Assembly: GCA_951812575.1 (NCBI GenBank)
Contig: OX638322.1
Location: 1,549,925 to 1,613,924 of the forward strand
Source: Candidatus Binatia bacterium
GTDB taxonomy: Bacteria > Desulfobacterota > Binatia > Bin18
Reading direction: 5' to 3'
Length of the DNA: 64,000 nucleotides
The notes under the pieces were generated by a model. The model did no database searches. It was not told the origin of the DNA and was given only the letters and a program-made list of their open reading frames with translations. Shown piece after piece: positions 32,589 through 40,681 of this stretch (its first letter is position 1; each line of letters begins with the position of its first letter). The translations under genes and the position numbers were made by a program.

Positions 32589-33091
32589 GCATCTGTTTTC
32601 AACTCGGGGAAAAGGTCGCGTTTGGGGACATGCGCCTTTTTCCAGACCATCACGTTACGTGTGTACTGACACACCAAGGTGCCGTCTTGCTTGACTCCCC
32701 GCGTCTCAACTTTGACGATGCCCCACTGTGGCTTGGACTTGGATTCACGCTTCTCCAGGACTTCCGACTCGGAATACAGGGTATCGCCGGCAAATACCGG
32801 ATTCGGGAGGGTGACGTTGTCCCAGCCCAGGTTAAAACCGTTCTCGCTCACGTCGGCAACACCGAGCCCGGCAACAATAGCCAGGGTGAGCCCGCTGTTA
32901 ATCAGGCATTGGCCGAATTCGGTCTGCTTACCGTATTCGTTGTTAAAATGAATTTGATTGGTGTTACAGGTCAGCAAAGTGAACCAGGTATTATCCGTCT
33001 CGGTCACCGTCCGCCCCAAGCGACAGCGATAGACATCCCCGATTTCAAAGTCTTCGTAGCATCGTCCTTCCCAGCCAGGTTTGACCGCCAT
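32585..33091 (-). CDS. MaoC-like (R)-enoyl-CoA hydratase family protein
   Basis: 168 residues of the hot-dog fold. YEDFEIGDVYRCRLGRTVTETDNTWFTLLTCNTNQIHFNNEY contains the hydratase-2 motif with the (D/N)-x4-H pair (NTNQIHF), and VFAGDTLYSESEVLEKRESK is the second family block. It probably hydrates enoyl-CoA intermediates or acts in a related acyl-CoA pathway. ATG 33091 after TAAGGAGGTTCTT; the frame is open to 33304 but that part overlaps the next gene and is not conserved-looking. The stop lies in the GTAGGGGC repeat. Confidence 0.88.
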   Translation of the reverse strand: MAVKPGWEGRCYEDFEIGDVYRCRLGRTVTETDNTWFTLLTCNTNQIHFNNEYGKQTEFGQCLINSGLTLAIVAGLGVADVSENGFNLGWDNVTLPNPVFAGDTLYSESEVLEKRESKSKPQWGIVKVETRGVKQDGTLVCQYTRNVMVWKKAHVPKRDLFPELKTDA

Positions 33092-33212
33092 AAGAACCTC
33101 CTTACATAGTCTGGTGTGGATCGCAGTGTACCACAGGACCTCTGCCCGGAGGAGTATGGGACGGGAGGCTACCGATGGCCCAGGGCTATCCTTCTGAGTA
33201 AGGGAGCGCCGC

Positions 33213-33692
33213 TCACCAGTAGCGTGCCTTTGGTTTCGGAGCCTGCTGGGCAGGAGGCGTCTCCTCTTCTTCAAGGATGGCTGAGACAAGAGTGAGCCGA
33301 CCACTCATTTGGTAGAAAAATCCGGCAAGCAGGACGGGCTTCCGAATATGCTCTTCGGTCAGGAGCGGCGCTAAAACCTCTGCATTGAGGATACGCAGAT
33401 TCGGTTTGTGCCGGCGCATATCTCGGAGTACGGAAAGCTCGCTTTGGGTCCGGCTCGTGGTGTGGAATTCATCGACCTGAAGATAGACTTCCTCTTCTTC
33501 GGCAATCCCGAAGGCCAGGAGGTCGTCATGTCTGCCAGGCTCACCGGTCGGCACGAAATAGAGCTTCCCACTGAGGCGGACTGGCAGCGGAGGACCCTCG
33601 GCGCTAGACGCTGACGGGAGGATAAGTAAAAAGGCGAACACCCAGACCAGGAGGCTGAGAGGTCGAAAATATTGCCTGAACATCGGACGCAT
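33213..33692 (-). CDS. secreted protein of unknown function
   Basis: 159 residues from ATG 33692: signal peptide (FRPLSLLVWVFAFLLILPSASSA), then PPLPVRLSGKLYFVPTGEPG, an acidic stretch EEEEVYLQVDEFHTT, and PVLLAGFFYQMSGRLTLVSAILEEEE before a proline-rich end. A GTG at 33719 overlaps the kinase stop (GTGA), so the gene is probably translated with the two-component operon; GGAGAGGCG lies 8-16 bases before ATG 33692. The layout matches the secreted protein at 7285-7755. As the third gene after a response regulator and kinase it may be an accessory envelope protein; this is inference. Confidence 0.65.
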   Translation of the reverse strand: MRPMFRQYFRPLSLLVWVFAFLLILPSASSAEGPPLPVRLSGKLYFVPTGEPGRHDDLLAFGIAEEEEVYLQVDEFHTTSRTQSELSVLRDMRRHKPNLRILNAEVLAPLLTEEHIRKPVLLAGFFYQMSGRLTLVSAILEEEETPPAQQAPKPKARYW

Positions 33693-33715
33693 GTCTGATA
33701 CGCCTCTCCGCTGCC

Positions 33716-35179
33716 TCACTCTCCCTGCTCGCCTTCCGGCTGCTGCACCGAAACCAGCGGCAGCCGGACAGTGAAACAGCTTCCTTGCCCAACGCGGCTC
33801 TCGACACTGATCTGCCCTCCATGCGCGAGTACGATTGAGCGGGCGAGTGCCAGACCGAGGCCAGTGCCTCCGCGGCTCCGGGCTGGGTCGGCGCGATAAA
33901 AACGATCAAAGATGTGAGGCTGCCCCTCGGCGGCAATACCGGCTCCGGTGTCTCTGACCGATAGATACACCTCTGTCTCGCGTGGTTCCAGGGTCAGCGT
34001 CACGGTCCCACCCTCCGGTGTGTATTTAATAGCATTCTCGCCCAGGTTAAATATGAGCCGGAACAGCATGGGCTCACTGCCCCGCGTCCAGAGTTCAGTT
34101 GGCGCGTCGGACTTGAAGGTAATCTGAGCCGTCTCGGCCAGCGCGCCCAGCGCCGCACAGACGTCGCGCAGGACCGCCACCAGATCGACCGGCGTACGTG
34201 CGATACTCATATTGCCGCTGTCAGAGCGGGCCAGAAAGAGCAGGTCCGTGACGAGGGCGCTGAGGCGATCAACTTCTTCAAGGCAGCTGACCAGGACGGA
34301 GCGATATTCATCCGGTGTCGGAGGAGAGCGGAGCGCAACCTCAAGCTCGCCTTTTAAGATGGTCAGCGGGGTATGCAGTTCATGGGCGGCATCGGCGCTA
34401 AAGTGCTTGACCGCAGTAAACGCGCGCTCCAGCCGCGCCAGCATGGCGTTCAATACCGCGGCCAGACGGCCGAGTTCGTCCGTGCTGTCCGCGGCCTCGA
34501 TCCGGCGCGAGAGGTCTTCCGCCTCTATTGCCCGGGCCGTATTGACCATCGCATCCACAGGGGCCAGGGCGTGCCGCGCCAGAAACCAGCCCCCCACCCC
34601 CGCCCCCACGAGCGCCAGCGGGATGAGTCCCAGGAGAATCAAGAGAAAACGGGAACGGGCCGTGTCTGCACTCTCAAGGGGCATGGCGACCTGAACGAGA
34701 TGAATCATGCGGCCGCGCTCAATAACCGGCAGCGTCAGCAGCCGGACCGGTATCCCCTCCCTCTCTTCCCCCCGAGAAGGAGGAGGTAAGGTGATGGTCT
34801 GATAGGTCTCCCGACCCTGCCGGGCGTTCAACTGGGCTTCCGGGCTGAGTGGGAATTGCATGCGCGTGCGCGGCACAACGCGGGGGTCTGGACGACCGAA
34901 AGGATCGAGCAAACGAAAGAACCGCGAGGCCGGTCCAGGACCAAACGGACCGAGCAGCGCGTCCAAAGCTGCACTGAAATCCCGCCCCGTCGACGGGGGA
35001 CGCCGGACTGAATCGGCAATGGACACGGCGACCGATTTCAGCGAGGCATCGATATTGTCACGCAACCCTCGGTCGAGGAGGATGAGAGCCGCTGCCCCCA
35101 GGAGGACCAACATGCCGGTCAGGAGAGCCGTATACCACAGCGTCAGGCGGGCCCGCAGGCTGGAAAAGAGGAAACGCAT
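33716..35179 (-). CDS. membrane sensor histidine kinase (EnvZ/CusS type)
   Basis: 487 residues. Two membrane segments (about 12-32 and about 185-205) bracket a periplasmic sensor region; a HAMP domain follows (LARHALAPVDAMVNTARAIEAEDLSRRIE). The phosphoacceptor H-box is FSADAAHELHTPLTILKGELEVAL; the ATP-binding domain has NLGENAIKYTPEGG (N-box), DTGAGIA (G1) and GTGLGLALAR (G2). It phosphorylates the regulator encoded directly upstream; TAATG overlap joins the two genes. The stimulus is not visible from sequence. Confidence 0.94.
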   Translation of the reverse strand: MRFLFSSLRARLTLWYTALLTGMLVLLGAAALILLDRGLRDNIDASLKSVAVSIADSVRRPPSTGRDFSAALDALLGPFGPGPASRFFRLLDPFGRPDPRVVPRTRMQFPLSPEAQLNARQGRETYQTITLPPPSRGEEREGIPVRLLTLPVIERGRMIHLVQVAMPLESADTARSRFLLILLGLIPLALVGAGVGGWFLARHALAPVDAMVNTARAIEAEDLSRRIEAADSTDELGRLAAVLNAMLARLERAFTAVKHFSADAAHELHTPLTILKGELEVALRSPPTPDEYRSVLVSCLEEVDRLSALVTDLLFLARSDSGNMSIARTPVDLVAVLRDVCAALGALAETAQITFKSDAPTELWTRGSEPMLFRLIFNLGENAIKYTPEGGTVTLTLEPRETEVYLSVRDTGAGIAAEGQPHIFDRFYRADPARSRGGTGLGLALARSIVLAHGGQISVESRVGQGSCFTVRLPLVSVQQPEGEQGE

Positions 35180-35856
35180 TATTCCTCGGGCTCCTTGATG
35201 ACATAGCCCACCCCACGCACGGTATGGATCAGTTTGGTGGGAAATCCGGCATCGATCTTCTTTCTGAGATAATTGACATACACGTCAATCACATTGGTAA
35301 AGGTGTCAAAATCTACGCCCCACACATGCTGGGCGATAATGGCGCGGCTGAGCACGCGCCCAGGCTGGCGCAAAAAGAACTCGAGCAGGGCGAATTCTTT
35401 TGCGGTGAGTTCAATCCGAGTTCCCGCGCGGCTGACCGCGTGCGAGATCAGGTCGAGTTTCAGGTCCGCCACGCTCAGGCTGGCGGGGGACAGGGGGCTG
35501 CCCCGGCGCAGTAAGGCGCGAATCCGAGCGAGCAGTTCTTCAAAGGCAAACGGTTTTGTCAGATAGTCATCCGCGCCTCGGTCCAGCCCGGCGACTTTAT
35601 CCGCAACCGTATCTCGCGCGGTGAGCATCAGGACCGGCACGCGGAGCTTATGCCGCCGCATCTCCTGGAGGACGCTCAATCCGTCTCGCTTGGGCAGCAT
35701 GCCGTCCAAAATGACCAGATCGTATTCGTGATCGAATGCTTGGGTCAGTCCGACCTCGCCGTCCGGGGCGATATCAACACGATAGCCCTCGGCTTCAAGA
35801 CCACGGCGGATAAAACTGGCGACCTTTGCTTCGTCTTCAATCACAAGGATACGCAT
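35179..35856 (-). CDS. OmpR/PhoB-family response regulator
   Basis: 225 residues: receiver domain (RILVIEDEAKVASFIRRGLEAEGY, phosphorylated Asp in DLVILDGMLPKRDG, Lys in DDYLTKPFAFEEL) and a winged-helix DNA-binding domain (GTRIELTAKEFALLEFFLRQPGRVLSR, DVYVNYLRKKID, IHTVRGVGYVI). First gene of the operon with the sensor kinase, with a one-base TAATG overlap. ATG 35856 was preferred to the TTG at 35865. CusR/CopR-like regulators have this arrangement. Confidence 0.95.
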   Translation of the reverse strand: MRILVIEDEAKVASFIRRGLEAEGYRVDIAPDGEVGLTQAFDHEYDLVILDGMLPKRDGLSVLQEMRRHKLRVPVLMLTARDTVADKVAGLDRGADDYLTKPFAFEELLARIRALLRRGSPLSPASLSVADLKLDLISHAVSRAGTRIELTAKEFALLEFFLRQPGRVLSRAIIAQHVWGVDFDTFTNVIDVYVNYLRKKIDAGFPTKLIHTVRGVGYVIKEPEE

Positions 35857-35973
35857 GTCTCTCAACTACCTCAGGTTCACGAACGGATTGAATAGGCGTA
35901 TTGTAACAGACACCGCGGGAATCACAGACCCATGCCGGCCTTCTTTACTCTGCTTTCTCTTTGCTGACTGCGT

Positions 35974-36300
35974 GTGAGTGCCGCCGTTATGCCTATCGGA
36001 CGCCCTAGCCTGTCTCCTCTTCACATTCTGAAACTCGTCCGACATCTGCCTCAGTTCGCGAAGCTGTTCTGGAGGCTGTTCCGAGACCGACGGGTGCCGC
36101 TACGGGCCAAGGCCGTGCTGGTCGGGGCACTGGCCTATCTGCTGCTGCCGATAGACTTACTGCCCGATATTATCCCTTTCGTTGGCGTTGCCGACGATAT
36201 TACCATCCTCTTACTTGCCGGTCGCTGGTTTCTTTCCCTGTGTCCCCCTGACGTGTTACAGGAGCAGGTGAGGGCATTGGGTGAGGAAGCCGCCGGTTAA
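35974..36300 (+). CDS. DUF1232 (YkvA-type) small membrane protein
   Basis: About 108 residues. RDRRVPLRAKAVLVGALAYLLLPIDLLPDIIPFVGVADDITILLLAGRWF is the DUF1232 signature, with the invariant PIDLLPD...GxxDD block in a short hydrophobic hairpin. Function unknown; probably membrane-bound. The start is uncertain between GTG 35974 and ATG 35989; neither has a good ribosome binding site. Confidence 0.85.
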   Translation: MSAAVMPIGRPSLSPLHILKLVRHLPQFAKLFWRLFRDRRVPLRAKAVLVGALAYLLLPIDLLPDIIPFVGVADDITILLLAGRWFLSLCPPDVLQEQVRALGEEAAG

Positions 36301-36330
36301 TGTCCGTTTGTCTTATAAAAGGAGTGATGT

Positions 36331-38082
36331 ATGGCATATCGCCCGACTCTGATGAGCACGCGAGGGATGATTTCGACCGAACACTATCTTTCTGCTGAAG
36401 CCGGCATGCAGGTGCTACGGGCCGGGGGCAACGCCTTTGATTCAGCCGTTGCCGCCGCGCTGGCCGAGGGTGTGCTCAACCCCCATATGCATACATTCGG
36501 GGGCGAATTGTCCGCGCTCGCCTATAGCGCGTCGGACAAGAAAGTCTTCTCGATTAATGGCAATACCGTTGCGCCCAAAGCGGCAACGCGTGAGTGGTTT
36601 CAGCAGCAGGGTATTCGTCTCATTCCAGGCCGTGGGGTCCTGGCCGCCGGACCGTGTGCGGCTCCGGACGCCTTCATTTCCGTGCTGCAACGCTTTGGGA
36701 CGTGTAGCTTTGCCCGAGTGGTCGCACCCGCGCTGGAACTGGCTGAGAACGGTTTTCCCATGCACGGTGCTTTACGCGGTCCGGCGCCGGCCTATCTGAA
36801 TATGGATTTTTCGATTGCCGGTAATGCCGAACATTTCAGGCAACACTGGCCGTCTTCAGCTAAAGTCTATCTGCCGGGCGGGCATCTGCCCGATATCGGT
36901 CAAGTCATGACGAACCCGGACTTGGCCCGGACATTGCGGCGTTTGATGGCGGCAGAAGAGCGGGCCGGTGGCGACCGACTCGACGGCCTCGCCGCCGCCC
37001 GGGCCGAGTTTTATGAAGGGTCCATCGCTCAGACCATAGCGGCCCATGCAAAAGAACAGGGGGGGCTGCTGAGCGCAGAAGATCTCGCCGACTTTCATAT
37101 TCAGATCGAAGAGCCGACGACCCTCAACTACCGTGGCTACGATGTATACAAATGTGGCCCCTGGAGCCAAGGCCCGGTGTTTCTGCAGCAACTGGCCCTG
37201 CTTGAAGGTTTTGACCTCAAGGGGATGGGCCTGAATAGTGCGGACTATATTCATACGGTCACGGAAGCGGCCAAGCTGGCCTTTGCCGACCGGGAGCAAT
37301 ACTACGGCGACCCAGATTTTACCGATGTGCCACTGGCAGGACTCCTCTCCAAAGACTACGCGTCCAGTCGGCGTGAGCTGATTGACAACGGACAGGCGTC
37401 GTTCGACCAGCGGCCGGGCAATCCGCGGACCGGCGCCGCGTTGCTCGAAGGCGAAGACATCTTTGCGGCACGGAATTGGGGCCCAGGCACCGTCTATGTG
37501 GCAGTGATCGATAAAGAGCGGAATATGGCCTCGTTTACCCCAAGCGGTGCCTGGATTCCGTCCTCCCCGGTAATGGACGGACTCGGCTTCCCGCTGGGGA
37601 CCCGAGTGCAGACTTTCTTCCTGGATGCAAAGCATCCGAACGCCCTGGTGCCGGGCAAACGCCCGCGCACCACCCTGACGCCGACCCTGGTCATGCGAGA
37701 CGGAAACCCCTGTATGGTTTTTGGCACGCCGGGCGGAGACCAGCAGGATCAGTGGACGCTCCAGTTCTTTCTGGCGGTGGCTGATTTTGAAATGGAGATG
37801 CAGGACGCCATAGAAGCCCCCCGCTTTTCGACCTCCCACTTCCCGAACAGTTTCTATCCACACAATTGTATTCCCGGTCTGCTCCGGGTTGAGGAACGGG
37901 TTCCTGAAGAGGTACAGCAGGAACTCAAGGCCCGCGGGCATACGCTCCAGGTCAACCCGGCATGGAGCGAGGGAGACGTGCTGGGTATCCGCATTGATGC
38001 CAAGTCTGGCACGCTGTACGGCGGATCGGATATACGTGGGGAACAGAGCAAACGCATGCCATCACATATCATTGGATGGTAG
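36331..38082 (+). CDS. gamma-glutamyltransferase family protein
   Basis: 583 residues of the Ntn-hydrolase gamma-glutamyltranspeptidase family: STEHYLSAEAGMQVLRAGGNAFDSAVAAALAEGVLNPHMHTFGGE near the start, YRGYDVYKCGPWSQGPVFLQQLALLEG in the middle, and GPGTVYVAVIDKERNMASFTPS with the expected nucleophilic Thr of the small subunit (start of GTVYVAV). PGKRPRTTLTPTLVM and GTPGGDQQDQWTLQF are typical of the C-terminal domain. No signal peptide, so it is cytosolic, unlike the periplasmic glutathione enzymes; such members often act as acylases or in other amide cleavages. TAAAAGGAGTGATGT precedes the ATG. Confidence 0.9.
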   Translation: MAYRPTLMSTRGMISTEHYLSAEAGMQVLRAGGNAFDSAVAAALAEGVLNPHMHTFGGELSALAYSASDKKVFSINGNTVAPKAATREWFQQQGIRLIPGRGVLAAGPCAAPDAFISVLQRFGTCSFARVVAPALELAENGFPMHGALRGPAPAYLNMDFSIAGNAEHFRQHWPSSAKVYLPGGHLPDIGQVMTNPDLARTLRRLMAAEERAGGDRLDGLAAARAEFYEGSIAQTIAAHAKEQGGLLSAEDLADFHIQIEEPTTLNYRGYDVYKCGPWSQGPVFLQQLALLEGFDLKGMGLNSADYIHTVTEAAKLAFADREQYYGDPDFTDVPLAGLLSKDYASSRRELIDNGQASFDQRPGNPRTGAALLEGEDIFAARNWGPGTVYVAVIDKERNMASFTPSGAWIPSSPVMDGLGFPLGTRVQTFFLDAKHPNALVPGKRPRTTLTPTLVMRDGNPCMVFGTPGGDQQDQWTLQFFLAVADFEMEMQDAIEAPRFSTSHFPNSFYPHNCIPGLLRVEERVPEEVQQELKARGHTLQVNPAWSEGDVLGIRIDAKSGTLYGGSDIRGEQSKRMPSHIIGW

Positions 38083-38582
38083 GGTTCTCCGTGGGTTGGG
38101 GGCGCTTTTTGTGTTCCCCTACCGTCTGTATCTGTCCTGTATTAGAATAACTAAAATTCAATTTTAGACCTTGACTCCCAACGTGAGGGTGCTAGGTAGG
38201 AAACGGTGGTGTGTGTGGAAGGCTCGTGGCGAGGGTAACCTCGTCCACGGACTGATAGAGAGGAGGACAGCCGCTCTATATGTCAACTCGGGAGCAACAT
38301 CTCAGCTCCGTTCTTCCCAGCCGAACGATTCGGCTCTTTCCAGCCACACCATCGCCCCGTTTCGATACGATTTCCTCCATTCCCTGCCGTCCTGGCACCA
38401 CACTTCGCCTTCGGACTGTTGATGTCTTTTCGGCTCGGCAAAGCGTTGAAAAGAATCAATGTGTCCTCCAATCACCCAGAGCGGTTGACCCGTCTCCTCT
38501 TTCAGCGCCCCGTCCGCCTCCAACCGGCAATACTCTGAGGCCGTCCCTTTTCGTGCACCCAAAGAGTTGGAGGAGTAGAATT
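38083..38582. other. 500-bp region without a recognised gene
   Basis: Between the gamma-glutamyltransferase and hpf genes. A frame on the plus strand is open from 38280 into hpf but has no family similarity and hpf has its own ribosome binding site. The region contains a degraded copy of the palindromic element (38450-38502) and an AT-rich stretch around 38140-38165 (TAGAATAACTAAAATTC) that might hold the promoter of the stress genes. No riboswitch motif was recognised. Confidence 0.5.
38450..38502 (+). repeat. 54-bp palindromic element, copy 6 (degraded)
   Basis: Left arm AAAGAATCAATGTGTCC, core TCCAATCACCCAGAGCGGTT, right arm GACCCGTCTCCTCTTT. The core start and both arm ends match the consensus, the inner right arm does not. 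Located 80 bp before hpf. Confidence 0.65.
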
Positions 38583-38933
38583 ATGCAACTTCCAGTGCAA
38601 ATCGTCTCTCGCGATCTGTATCTTTCCAAGCACCTAGAGACCACCATTCTTGAGAAAGCCAGCAAGCTTGATACCTTTTACAGCCGCATTACACGCTGCC
38701 AAGTCGTTATTGAATCCCAGACGCATCATCACTGGAAGAGTCAATCCTATAGAGTGCGGATCGACCTGAGCGTTCCTGGTGCTGAGCTTGTCGTCAACCA
38801 CCATGAAAACCAGGATTTAAAAATCGCTATCCGCGATGCCTTTGATGCAGCCAAGCGTCAGTTGCAAGACTATGCCCACCAACAACGCGGCGATGTGAAA
38901 GCGCATTCCGCACTGGCGGAGGCGTGGCATTAG
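38583..38933 (+). CDS. hpf: ribosome hibernation-promoting factor HPF/YfiA, short form
   Basis: 116 residues: MQLPVQIVSRDLYLSKHLETTILEKASKLDTFYSRITRCQVVIES and LSVPGAELVVNHHENQDLKIAIRDAFDAAKRQLQDYAHQQRGDVK match the single-domain HPF/RaiA family, which binds the small ribosomal subunit and makes idle ribosomes inactive in stress or stationary phase. The long-form C-terminal dimerisation domain is absent. GGAGGAGTAGAATT before ATG 38583 decides the start. First of a probable stress trio with a UspA and a ferritin-like gene. Confidence 0.9.
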   Translation: MQLPVQIVSRDLYLSKHLETTILEKASKLDTFYSRITRCQVVIESQTHHHWKSQSYRVRIDLSVPGAELVVNHHENQDLKIAIRDAFDAAKRQLQDYAHQQRGDVKAHSALAEAWH

Positions 38934-38978
38934 AACGAAGAACAGACCGCTACTGTTTCCTGAAGGAGAGGACAAGCT

Positions 38979-39890
38979 ATGGCCGAGGGATTTCGCAAGA
39001 TTGTGTGTCCTGTCTATTTGGATGAAACTTCACCCCAGATGTTGTCGTATGCTCGGCACTTCGCCCAACTCGGAGATGGTACCATCTACCTCCTCCATGT
39101 TGTGCCCACCGATGAACTCCATCTTCTGCGCAAGGTCTATAGGCCGGACGAGGGCGGTGGAGCGGATATCAGCACGGCAGAACGCGTTGCCCGCGAACAG
39201 TTAGAGGCGACTGCTCATGAACATCTCAACGACATCCACTACGACATTGTAACCCAATTCAACAGCAATCCGGCCGCTGGAATTCTGGAAGCCCAAAAAG
39301 AAATAGGCGCTGACCTAGTAGTGATGTCCTCGCACGGTCGAACCGGCCTTGCCCATCTCATTCTGGGCAGCGTTGCCGAAAAGGTGGTCCGGGAGTCCGT
39401 CTGTCCGGTGTTGACCATTCGTCAAGGAGAGGCAGAGGCCACTCCCTCTGCATTCCAGCATATCCTTGTTCCGGTGGACATTGCCGACCGGTCATCGACC
39501 GCCCTCATCTGTGCCCGGCAAATTGCGGAACAGCATGGGGGAACCGTCTATCCCCTCCACGTTGTTCCAACCGAAGATATCTACCTCCAGCGCGATGTCT
39601 ACCGGCTTCAGGAAGGGGAGGGAACGAATCTTGTCCGGGCGGAAAAGGTGGCCACAGAGCGATTGGCGGAAGTTGCGCAGACCTATCTTGACGGCGTCCG
39701 ATACGAACCGGTCGTCCATGTGAGCAGTGACCCGGCCCGCACTTTTCTTGAAATGGAAAAAGAAGTTGGAGCGGATTTACTGGTGATGGCGACCCATGGG
39801 TTTACCGGCCTGTTTCACCTCTTGCTCGGCAGTCTGACCGAAAAAATGATGCGAGAAGCGGGCTGCCCGGTCTTAGCCCTGCACCAGTAG
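38979..39890 (+). CDS. tandem universal stress protein (two UspA domains)
   Basis: 303 residues made of two similar UspA domains. Each ends in the ATP-binding G-2x-G-9x-G(S) signature: GRTGLAHLILGSVAEKVV (first) and GFTGLFHLLLGSLTEKMM (second), followed by CPVLTI and CPVLALH. The fused form behaves like a Usp dimer in one chain. It probably binds ATP and acts in general stress. 45 bp after hpf; AAGGAGAGGACAAGCT precedes the ATG. Confidence 0.93.
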   Translation: MAEGFRKIVCPVYLDETSPQMLSYARHFAQLGDGTIYLLHVVPTDELHLLRKVYRPDEGGGADISTAERVAREQLEATAHEHLNDIHYDIVTQFNSNPAAGILEAQKEIGADLVVMSSHGRTGLAHLILGSVAEKVVRESVCPVLTIRQGEAEATPSAFQHILVPVDIADRSSTALICARQIAEQHGGTVYPLHVVPTEDIYLQRDVYRLQEGEGTNLVRAEKVATERLAEVAQTYLDGVRYEPVVHVSSDPARTFLEMEKEVGADLLVMATHGFTGLFHLLLGSLTEKMMREAGCPVLALHQ

Positions 39891-39941
39891 CCGAGAGAGG
39901 GAGCGACGGAGCCTGCCACACCATACAAGGGAGGGGACACT

Positions 39942-40454
39942 ATGCTGAAGGATACGGCCTACAGAATCGTGAGTGAATCTCTGAAAGACGAGCTGCGAGC
40001 TATTGATTTTTACTTGCTGGCCGCAGATGTCGCGCCCACCCCAGCCGCCCGACTTGCCGCCCGGCAGTTCGCCAGAGAAGAAGAGCAACATCTTGACGAC
40101 CTCATAGAGTGGATTGAGTGGGAAGACGACCCGGAACTCCGCGTGGTCTTACAGAATATCCATCTCCTCCAGTACGATACGTCACCCCAGACCGATGCCG
40201 TGCGGCACTGGGTAGAGTTATGTCACCGGCAGGAGATCTCCGACCCGGTGCGGATGCTGTTTGAAATAGCGCTGGCGAAAGAGCAGGAGTCGCTCGGGCA
40301 CTATCATGCCCTGGAGCGCCAGGTCACAGAGCCGCTGGCCCGCCGGGTGCTGCACGCAATCTGCCAGGCGGAAGAACAGCACCAGCGGTTCCTGGAAGAG
40401 CAGTATCACCGGCTGATGTCTGAGCATGAGGAGACCACACAGTCCTGGCATTAG
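39942..40454 (+). CDS. ferritin-like / rubrerythrin-type diiron protein
   Basis: 170 residues, mostly helical, with paired carboxylate/His motifs of a ferritin-like four-helix bundle: SLKDELRAIDFYLLAA, AREEEQHLDDLIEW, LFEIALAKEQESLGHYHALE and ICQAEEQHQRFLEEQYH (two ExxH motifs, EEQH twice). It probably binds two iron atoms and handles iron or peroxide stress. No rubredoxin CxxC domain is present. 51 bp after the UspA gene, likely the same transcript. Confidence 0.82.
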   Translation: MLKDTAYRIVSESLKDELRAIDFYLLAADVAPTPAARLAARQFAREEEQHLDDLIEWIEWEDDPELRVVLQNIHLLQYDTSPQTDAVRHWVELCHRQEISDPVRMLFEIALAKEQESLGHYHALERQVTEPLARRVLHAICQAEEQHQRFLEEQYHRLMSEHEETTQSWH

Positions 40455-40681
40455 GGGGAACAGGGCCGCGTGGCCCGCGGATATCTGTGGTAAGGTACTG
40501 GCCGAGAAGACGGACTGGTCGAAGTCCGGTGAGTCGCTTCTAGCGGGTCCGAAACTCGCCGAGCCGAGTTTGTGTGACAAGTTGATCCAGCGTTTTAACG
40601 TCAAGATTTTTTGGGCAGGCTTGTCGGACAACTTTAAAACGGAAGGCGTGTGAGGCTCACCGGTCTTGCGCTGCCTCCAGG

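Noticed and set aside
36856..37941. 361-codon minus-strand open frame
   Set aside because: Antisense shadow of the gamma-glutamyltransferase gene; no family motifs.
38280..38582. 101-codon extension upstream of hpf
   Set aside because: Not similar to HPF proteins, includes a degraded repeat, and hpf has a strong ribosome binding site at ATG 38583.
40455..40681. 75-codon frame between the ferritin-like and CoA-transferase genes
   Set aside because: No ribosome binding site and no family similarity; treated as spacer.
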